Source: Deinococcus betulae (GTDB lineage: Bacteria > Deinococcota > Deinococci > Deinococcales > Deinococcaceae). Taken from it: DNA of 64,000 nt. A program made the position numbers and the translations under genes. This document shows positions 56,157 through 64,000 of the stretch, piece by piece (the stretch's first letter is position 1; each line of letters starts with the position of its first letter). A model generated the notes under the pieces. That model made no database searches, was not told where the DNA came from, and saw only the letters and a program-made list of their open reading frames with translations. The stretch spans positions 53,133 through 117,132 of the forward strand of contig NZ_JAIQXU010000017.1 of the NCBI RefSeq assembly GCF_020166395.1, in the 5' to 3' direction.

Positions 56157-58897
56157 CCCGCCCCCAGCGCCGCGCCCGCCGGCGGCTGGTGGGCGCGCTC
56201 CTGGCCCTGGGGCTGCTGGGGGGCGCCCAGGCCCGCACCGTCAAAATCATCAGCGCCGACACCCTGGAACTGCGTCAGGTGGACGGCCAGGAACTCGTCA
56301 TCATCGCCGGCGAGAACGTGGAGTTGCGTGTTGACGAGGATGTGGTGCGCGCCAAACGGGTCGAATTTAACCGCACCCGCCGTACCCTGACCCTGGTGGG
56401 CGCGGCCAGTTACCGCAGTGCCAAAGACGCCCAGGACCTGCGCGGCGAGAATCTGGTGGTCGAACTGGGCCAGGAACAGGTCACCGGCGAGGACGTGCTG
56501 ATCAGCGACGCGGCTCTGGAAATCCGGGGAGCCGAGGTGGAGCGCATTCCGGGCCAGCTGCGCGCCACAGGCGGCTACTTCACCACCTGTGCGCGCTGCG
56601 GGCGCACCCCCAATGACTACGCCTTCCGCGCCGAGCGCCTGATCGTGTATCCCGGTGACCGCCTGGTGGCCTACAACGCCCAGGTGCTGCTGGCCGATAT
56701 TCCGGTGTTTTTTCTGCCGGTGCTGGTCTTGCCCCTGAACGACAAAGAGCGCCAGCCGCGCCTGGAAATTGGCCGGGACGCCACAGACGGCTACACCGCC
56801 GAAGCCGACCTGCCCTTTTCCATTGGCAGCAGCACGCTGGGGACCACGCTGCTGCGCTACTACCAGAACCGCAGCCCCAGCCTGGGCGCCGGGGTGGCGC
56901 TGCGCTCGGTGGCGCCGCTGCCGTTTGTTGACCGGGCAACCCTCTATACCCTGGCCAACCCCAGACCCGTGGGCCAGAGCGGCTACGACCTCGACCTCGA
57001 TTTCAGCGTGCGCGGGCGCGTCCCGCTGGTGACGGCCACCCGCGACCTGGACTACACCTTCACCGTCAACCAGCGCGATATCGGCAGGGCCGCCGATGAC
57101 CCCGCGCGCGGCGTGACCAACGTCACCTTCGGCGCCAAGGCCGAGTACCCCCTCTTCAGCGCCGAATTTAACTATGTCGGCCGCTTTGGCCCCGAGCCCA
57201 CCACCGCCCTCGATAGCCCCCTGAAGACGCCCGAGATCATCATTGACCCCAAGGTCTACACGAATGGGGGCTTCAGCGCCGACTTCCGGGTCTCGGCAGG
57301 GCGCTACACCGGGCGCCGCAATTTCTTTTCCCGGAATGCCCCCGGTGAGGGCCCCAACACCACCACCAGCCGCCTGGAAGAAAGCCACACCCTGGCCTAC
57401 ACGGCCCAGCCCTGGCGGGACGCCGACCTGAGCCTGAGCAACTCCTTTACCGGGCGCTACTACGGCAACGGGGCCAGGACCGTGGACCTGAAGCTGAGCG
57501 CGCAGTTGACCCAGCGCTTTAACACCACCAACACGCTGACTCTGCGCAGCGAGTACAACCGCCTGGAAGGCACCAGCCCCTTTGCCTTTGACGCCCTGTA
57601 TGGCCGCAGCCTCACGGCGCCGGTCAGCCTGAGTGTCAACACGGTGCCCGTCAAGGACGTGACGTTTGGGGTGAGTTACACCCGCGACCTGTTCAAGAAG
57701 CCCGAGGAGCAGGGGCCGCTGGGGCTGACCCTGGGGGTGAGCCGCGTGCCGCTGAACCTCTCGGCCTCGGCCAGCGTCAACCTGTACACGAAAGAACTCG
57801 ACAGCCTGAACTTCAGCGCCACCCTGAGCGACCCCAATTCGGGCACGGTGACGGTCACGCCGGCCCAGCCGGCCACGGCGACCACCCCCGCACGCCCCGC
57901 TGTCACCACCCGCAGCAGCCGCTGGCCCGCGCCGGGCCTGGCCCTGAGCGCCTCGGGCGGGTACACCAAGGCGGGCGGCCTCAGCCCCCTGACAGTGACG
58001 GCCACGGTGACGGGCAGCGACCGCACCAACACCTTCTCGGTGTCGGCGGCGCACAACATCCGCACCCCCGACATCAACTCAGTGGCCGTCACCTATAACC
58101 TGACCAGCACCCGTGACAGCGTGCTGAACAGCCTGCGCCTGAGTGGCCGTGAAACCCTGCTGCCGCCCACCGGGCAAATCAGCGGGGACGCCACCCTGAC
58201 CTGGCGGGGCCAGTACGAACTCAAAACAGCCCACAGCCTCTTTCTTCAGCGCCCGGCAGGCGCCACGGACAACGGCCCCATCACCTTCAGCGTGGGCACC
58301 GTGGGCGGCGCGGCGACCAACTGGAACGTCACTTACGGCGGGCCCTACGACCTGGTGCGGGGCGACTGGACCCGGCCCACCCTCAGCGCCAACTTTGCCA
58401 CCACCCGCCCCGGCCAGACCCTGCGCCTGGGCGCCACCGCCAACGTGCCGGGCCTGGACCAGCCGCGCCTGGAACTCACGCGCGCCGAGCTGGACGCCGC
58501 CTGGAACGCCGAGCGGGTGGCGCTGGCGGGCCGCGCGCTGTACACCCGCACGCGGGTGGGCACGTTCCCGGACGACAAACCGCTGGACACCCTGACCCTG
58601 GACCCGCTGCGGTTCAGCCTGGGGCTGGGGCGGGCGGGGCAGCCGCCGGGCGCTTACGTCACCGCCGGGCTGCGCCAGACCTTTACCTGGCTGGACGGCG
58701 TGCGGCAAAACCCGCAGCCGCTGTCGCCCGTCCTGGGCCTCACCATTGACCGCTGCTGCTGGGCGCTGCAGGCCGAAGCCGACCTGGGCCAGCGCCGTTT
58801 CCGGGTGGCGGTGGGCCTGCCGGGCCAGACCGCCTATCCCCTCTTTGACCTGGAGCGCGAGCGCGTGAACGTGCCGCTGCTGCCGACCCTGCCCTGA
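56153..58897 (+). CDS. LptD/OstA-like outer-membrane assembly protein
   Basis: 914 residues. Signal peptide, then an OstA/LptA-type beta-jellyroll N-terminal domain (IISADTLELRQVDGQELVII, RVDEDVVRAKRVEF), a CARC Cys pair followed by the LptD-like TPNDYAFRAERLIVYPGDRL and ADIPVFFLPVL, and a long C-terminal beta-barrel with alternating residues. In proteobacteria LptD inserts LPS. Deinococci lack classical LPS, so the cargo here is unknown. GTG start inside the SpoIID-like gene's stop. Confidence 0.85.
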   Translation: MTRPQRRARRRLVGALLALGLLGGAQARTVKIISADTLELRQVDGQELVIIAGENVELRVDEDVVRAKRVEFNRTRRTLTLVGAASYRSAKDAQDLRGENLVVELGQEQVTGEDVLISDAALEIRGAEVERIPGQLRATGGYFTTCARCGRTPNDYAFRAERLIVYPGDRLVAYNAQVLLADIPVFFLPVLVLPLNDKERQPRLEIGRDATDGYTAEADLPFSIGSSTLGTTLLRYYQNRSPSLGAGVALRSVAPLPFVDRATLYTLANPRPVGQSGYDLDLDFSVRGRVPLVTATRDLDYTFTVNQRDIGRAADDPARGVTNVTFGAKAEYPLFSAEFNYVGRFGPEPTTALDSPLKTPEIIIDPKVYTNGGFSADFRVSAGRYTGRRNFFSRNAPGEGPNTTTSRLEESHTLAYTAQPWRDADLSLSNSFTGRYYGNGARTVDLKLSAQLTQRFNTTNTLTLRSEYNRLEGTSPFAFDALYGRSLTAPVSLSVNTVPVKDVTFGVSYTRDLFKKPEEQGPLGLTLGVSRVPLNLSASASVNLYTKELDSLNFSATLSDPNSGTVTVTPAQPATATTPARPAVTTRSSRWPAPGLALSASGGYTKAGGLSPLTVTATVTGSDRTNTFSVSAAHNIRTPDINSVAVTYNLTSTRDSVLNSLRLSGRETLLPPTGQISGDATLTWRGQYELKTAHSLFLQRPAGATDNGPITFSVGTVGGAATNWNVTYGGPYDLVRGDWTRPTLSANFATTRPGQTLRLGATANVPGLDQPRLELTRAELDAAWNAERVALAGRALYTRTRVGTFPDDKPLDTLTLDPLRFSLGLGRAGQPPGAYVTAGLRQTFTWLDGVRQNPQPLSPVLGLTIDRCCWALQAEADLGQRRFRVAVGLPGQTAYPLFDLERERVNVPLLPTLP

Positions 58898-59031
58898 TAC
58901 GGATTCCGTCTGTTCCGCCGACAAATCGGAAAAGAGCCGATATGCCAGCTCCACGCCCGGAACCCGTTTTTCTCCCCCCCCGCCCCGCTCGGATTAAATC
59001 GCTTTTGCAAGCGATTCAATCGGAGTCCGTA
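58898..59031 (+). repeat. Dispersed repeat copy B (134 bp)
   Basis: Starts TACGGATTCCGTCTGTT directly after the LptD-like stop codon and ends CAATCGGAGTCCGTA. The 3' hairpin reads AATCGCTT/AAGCGATT where copy A has ATCGTTT/AAACGAT, a compensatory change that keeps the stem. Confidence 0.82.
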
Positions 59032-59050
59032 TGACCCCCGGAGGTTCTCC

Positions 59051-60133
59051 ATGCGCCGCTTGCCCCTTCTCTCTCTGGCCCTGACTGGCCTCCTGGCCGC
59101 CTGCACCGGCACCGAGGAAACCACGCCGGCCCTGCGCCTGATCGTGCTTGAAGGCGCGGCAACCCTGCGCGGCATCACGGTGACGAACGCCGCCACCTCG
59201 ACCTCGCCGGCGGCCACACCCAGCAGTCCCGTCAGTGTGACGGGCGGCGTCAGTGTGCATCCAGGCGCCGACGCCCGGCGCTTCGTGCTGGTGCGCACCG
59301 AGGCCACCGAGACCCGCACTCCGGAACTGGCGCTGGAGGGCACGTTCCCGGCCCCAGGCTTCACCCCTGTGTGTTACGTGCGCGCAGCCCAGAATCCGGG
59401 CCTGGGCCGCCTGCTGGTCCTCAGTAACTGTAACGGCGTGCAGCGCCTGGCCCTGTACCGGGACGCCGCGCTGCTGTGGCAGGTCACGCTGCCCACCTTC
59501 CTGCCGCCGGCACCAGGCAGCGATACCCCCCCGGTACGCCTGGCGGTGCAGGGCGAGGTCGGCCTGGTCACGCGGCCCCGGCTGGGCGGCGGCAGCGAGG
59601 TGCTGCGCGTGGCCATTCCGGTGGGCGGCAGCGCGGCGCAGGTCAGCGAGCCGCTGCCTATTCCTGCGGTCTACGACCTGGCGGCGTATGGCACCGAGGT
59701 TTACGCGGCCACCGACAGCGGCGTGCAGCGCCTGAACGGCGCCGGGGCACCCGAAGCCACCTCGACTGTGGCGGCCCTGGGCACCGGCCGCTACGACCGC
59801 CTGTGGACCGGCCCTCTGAACCAGCGCCTGCTGGCCGCGTGGCGCAGCAACGTGCTCTCCGGGCAGGCGAGTACGCCGCTGCGTGTCTGGAACGGCAGCA
59901 GCACGACTGCTGGCAGCGCCGCCACCGTGACCACGTTCAGCGACCTGCGGGACCTGACCTTTACACCCGACGGCTACCTCTACACCATCACGGGGACGGC
60001 CCTGGCCCAGCACGACACCCAGCGCGGCCTGCAAAGCGGCACCTGGAACAGCGTCACCCTGCCGGTAGCCCTGAATGACGCCCGCAGTCTGACCTGGACC
60101 CTGGCGCCCGAGCAGGCGCCCACAGCGCCCTGA
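59051..60133 (+). CDS. Lipoprotein with beta-propeller-like repeats
   Basis: 360 residues. Signal peptide with lipobox LLAAC. After a short Thr/Ser/Pro-rich linker the protein has repeats that look like propeller blades (GRLLVLSNCNGVQRLALYRD, AYGTEVYAATDSGVQRL, TFTPDGYLYTITG). No catalytic motif is seen. GGAGG lies just before ATG 59051. It follows repeat copy B and may share a transcript with lptD. Confidence 0.7.
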   Translation: MRRLPLLSLALTGLLAACTGTEETTPALRLIVLEGAATLRGITVTNAATSTSPAATPSSPVSVTGGVSVHPGADARRFVLVRTEATETRTPELALEGTFPAPGFTPVCYVRAAQNPGLGRLLVLSNCNGVQRLALYRDAALLWQVTLPTFLPPAPGSDTPPVRLAVQGEVGLVTRPRLGGGSEVLRVAIPVGGSAAQVSEPLPIPAVYDLAAYGTEVYAATDSGVQRLNGAGAPEATSTVAALGTGRYDRLWTGPLNQRLLAAWRSNVLSGQASTPLRVWNGSSTTAGSAATVTTFSDLRDLTFTPDGYLYTITGTALAQHDTQRGLQSGTWNSVTLPVALNDARSLTWTLAPEQAPTAP

Positions 60134-60648
60134 GGCCAGCGTTCAGAAGGCTTCTTCACATCGAGCGAGCACTGAGAGCCTGTTGAGGTGCCGGATGCTG
60201 AGCGGCGCCCAGCGCGGTTGGGGGCGTGACTCTCCTCCGCGCTGAGGCCCATGAATCGCGTGTTGGCATCAGCCTGGTCCGAAACTCATACAGACTCTGA
60301 GCTGATTTGAAAAGCTGCGCCGCAGTGCCAGTAGGAGCACAGCGGGTTTCGGGCGTTGAAGGTGCAAACTGGTGCTCTCCCGGTCTGGAAACGAAACAGC
60401 CGGAATCCATATCAGGTAAGCCGGAAGCAAGCGGAGCAACCACGAGAACAGACGGGGCTACAGCAATGGAAAAGCGGAGTCACCCGTCTGGGGCGTCGGC
60501 AGAGCAGGACCGTCCTTTGCCCCCAGACCGCAGCGAGCCGCCGCTACCTCGCGCCCCTCATCTGGCTGTTCCATGCCCAACTCGGTTCCGGCTCAATGTG
60601 AACCTTCTGTCCTCGTCTCACCTGCAGAGCATCCTTTGCACCAATGCT
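60134..60648. other. 515-base gap, holds repeat copy D only
   Basis: Convergent genes flank the gap. Apart from dispersed repeat copy D (60289-60411) I see no feature. Open frames here lack coding character and start sites. Confidence 0.45.
60289..60411 (-). repeat. Dispersed repeat copy D (~123 bp, divergent)
   Basis: On the minus strand it begins ATATGGATTCCGGCTGTTTCG and carries CGAAACCCG and GCTCCT, as copy A does (CGGAACCCG, GCTCCT). It ends CTCAGAGTCTGTA, which pairs with its own start. The most diverged of the four copies. Confidence 0.55.
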
Positions 60649-61647
60649 TCAGTTCGCATCACCTTCCAGCAGTGCCAGCAGCAACGCAGACACGGCGCTG
60701 CGTGACCCCAGCAGCGGCAACCCGCCTCGGGCCAGCACCGTGACCACCGCGCCCGTCTGCGCATGAAAGCCCAGGGCACTGCGGGTGCCGCGCGCCGCGC
60801 CGTCGTGCCAGCGCACGGCGCCGCGCGCAAACCAGCCGGGCGCCACGCCGCTCAGGGCCGGGGGCAGTCCCGCTGGGCGCTGGGGCACCGGCCAAGGCGT
60901 GACCACCTCGCCGCTCAGATGCGCCGCCCCGAATGTCAGCAGGTCGCCCGCCGTGCCGAAAAGGCCGCCTGCCCCCGCCAGCGGGCCAAAGCCGGTGGTC
61001 TGGCCTTCCCAGCCACCAGGTCGTACCAGGGCGCTGGTCGGCATCAACGTGACCTCTACGCCTAATCTCCCGGTGACCCAGAGTTGTAAGGCCCGCCCAT
61101 AGCCGGCCGCGCTGAAGGTTTCACCCGCCGCATACGCCGAGGCGAGGGCCAGCAGCCCCGCGCCCAGGTTGGAATACTGGAAGCGCCCACCCGGCCGGGC
61201 CCAGCGCCGGGCACTGGCGACCACGGCGGCTGGGCTCATGCCGCCGTAAGGGTCGTGAAAGCGCGTGAAGGTCGTGACCCCCACCCGCGCCGGGTGCAGG
61301 GGCAACCCCGCTGTGTGGGTGGCCAGGGCGCGCGGCGTAACGAAGGCCGGTACCCCCCGCAGTGGCCCCCCCAGAGCGGCCAGCGGCGCGTCCCAGTCCA
61401 GCCGCGCGGCCTGCACCAGCGACGCAGCCAGCGCGGCGGTGAAGGGTTTGGTCACGCTGGCCAGTTCAAAGACGCCCTCGGCGGGCACGCCCCCGAGGGG
61501 CCGCAGCACCCGCTGCTCACCCCGCGCAGCTCCGACGACCCCGCCCTGAGCCAGGGCGCGCCGCAGTGGCCCCCGCAGTGGCCGCAGGTCACGGCCCAGC
61601 ACCTCACCTAAGGCATTCAGAGCCGCAGAGGCCGGGTCACGAAACAT
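60649..61647 (-). CDS. Beta-lactamase-fold serine hydrolase
   Basis: 332 residues of the class C beta-lactamase/EstB-like family. The catalytic Ser64 and Lys67 are in ASVTKPF, Tyr158-Ser159-Asn160 in FQYSNLGAG, and HDG at 281-283 replaces the KTG motif, as in many esterase-like members. No signal peptide is seen, so it is probably a cytoplasmic esterase or peptidase. The ATG at 61647 was chosen over an in-frame start at 61749, which would add a poor Arg/Pro-rich extension close to the tRNA. Confidence 0.8.
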   Translation of the reverse strand: MFRDPASAALNALGEVLGRDLRPLRGPLRRALAQGGVVGAARGEQRVLRPLGGVPAEGVFELASVTKPFTAALAASLVQAARLDWDAPLAALGGPLRGVPAFVTPRALATHTAGLPLHPARVGVTTFTRFHDPYGGMSPAAVVASARRWARPGGRFQYSNLGAGLLALASAYAAGETFSAAGYGRALQLWVTGRLGVEVTLMPTSALVRPGGWEGQTTGFGPLAGAGGLFGTAGDLLTFGAAHLSGEVVTPWPVPQRPAGLPPALSGVAPGWFARGAVRWHDGAARGTRSALGFHAQTGAVVTVLARGGLPLLGSRSAVSALLLALLEGDAN

Positions 61648-61724
61648 GCCTATGAGCGTACCTTTCGGCGCGCACTGGCCGGGCGCTTGACATGGCCTCC
61701 GTCTGCCCTTAACCTGCTGGCGCT

Positions 61725-61800
<76 letters not shown>

Positions 61801-61810
61801 GCAAAAAGAG

Positions 61811-61835
61811 GGAGCCTGAGAAGGCTCCTTCTTCT
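61811..61835 (+). terminator. Terminator after tRNA-Asp
   Basis: GGAGCC/GGCTCC with a 6-base loop, then TTCTTCT, 11 bases after the tRNA. Confidence 0.75.
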
Positions 61836-61897
61836 GTCTTGATGTTCCCGGTCAGAGAGCAGCCCAATGCAGCCCGCGTGACACCTGGCCGGCCGCG

Positions 61898-61940
<43 letters not shown>

Positions 61941-62009
61941 TTCTCCCGCACAGCTCCGAACCCCGCGCACGGCGAGCCTATCCCCATATCCGGAGGAGGA
62001 CGCCCCTCA

Positions 62010-63917
<1,908 letters not shown>

Positions 63918-63933
63918 GGCCAGAAACTCGAGG

Positions 63934-63961
63934 GGTCGGGTGAAGATTAGCCCGGCCTTTT
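63934..63961 (+). terminator. Terminator of speA
   Basis: GGTCGGG (63934-63940) pairs with CCCGGCC (63951-63957), followed by TTTT, 17 bases after the speA stop. Confidence 0.75.
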
Positions 63962-64000
63962 CCCTTCGCCGCTGGATGGGCTCCTGGGATAACAAGACTC

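Noticed and set aside
56036..58054. 672-codon minus-strand frame opposite the LptD-like gene.
   Set aside because: Antisense shadow; the plus strand shows clear OstA/LptD features.
60307..60705. Plus-strand frame of 132 codons between the lipoprotein and the serine hydrolase.
   Set aside because: Runs over dispersed repeat copy D and lacks coding character.

Overview
The window looks like the chromosome of a Deinococcus-type bacterium. It is GC-rich and densely packed, with many GTG/TTG starts and ATGA/GTGA stop-start overlaps. It holds a two-gene glutamate synthase, a LptD-like outer-membrane protein beside a SpoIID-like secreted protein, several lipoproteins, and REP-like elements at gene ends. 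The genus is inferred from gene content, not from a marker gene.

Left part (1-17.1 kb): a partial aldo/keto reductase, a TPR-GGEEF diguanylate cyclase, an ABC-2 exporter pair, a beta-propeller lipoprotein, three small hypothetical genes, galM overlapping rlmB, a SnoaL-like protein, and gltB-gltD. From 17.1 to 19.0 kb lies a lower-GC patch with two unrecognised genes, a probable immunity gene and the decayed Hint/C-terminal tail of a polymorphic toxin. Then come two metallophosphoesterases, a small protein, and a GAF-PAS-GGDEF-EAL gene broken by two frameshifts.

Centre (23.4-48.0 kb): a complete type I-E CRISPR-Cas locus with two arrays. Array 1 (23374-32192) has 145 repeats on the minus strand. 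Its leader side faces a small exported peptide, a TPR/SARP-type regulator and a WYL regulator. cas3 is on the minus strand. cas8e-cse2-cas7-cas5-cas6e-cas1-cas2 form one overlapping plus-strand operon that runs into array 2 (26 repeats, 46446-47999). Between cas3 and cas8e sits an unusual insert: hicA, a perfect 19-base half CRISPR repeat, hicB, a degenerate two-repeat mini-array with exact 61-base spacing and one 32-base pseudo-spacer, a strong hairpin RNA candidate, a 51-residue protein, and a 29-base palindrome at the cas8e promoter. This layout resembles the crRNA-like guard RNAs (CreTA/CreR type) that use Cascade to silence a toxin or the cas genes. It is the best candidate here for an undescribed system.

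Right part (48.2-64 kb): a secreted protein and a nucleotidyltransferase-like gene, a second aldo/keto reductase, a Ca2+/H+ exchanger, an FAD oxidoreductase, the SpoIID-like/LptD pair, a lipoprotein, a serine hydrolase, tRNA-Asp and speA. Four copies of a 123-147 bp dispersed element with complementary ends lie at 35.6, 53.4, 58.9 and 60.3 kb. Two of them start exactly at a stop codon.
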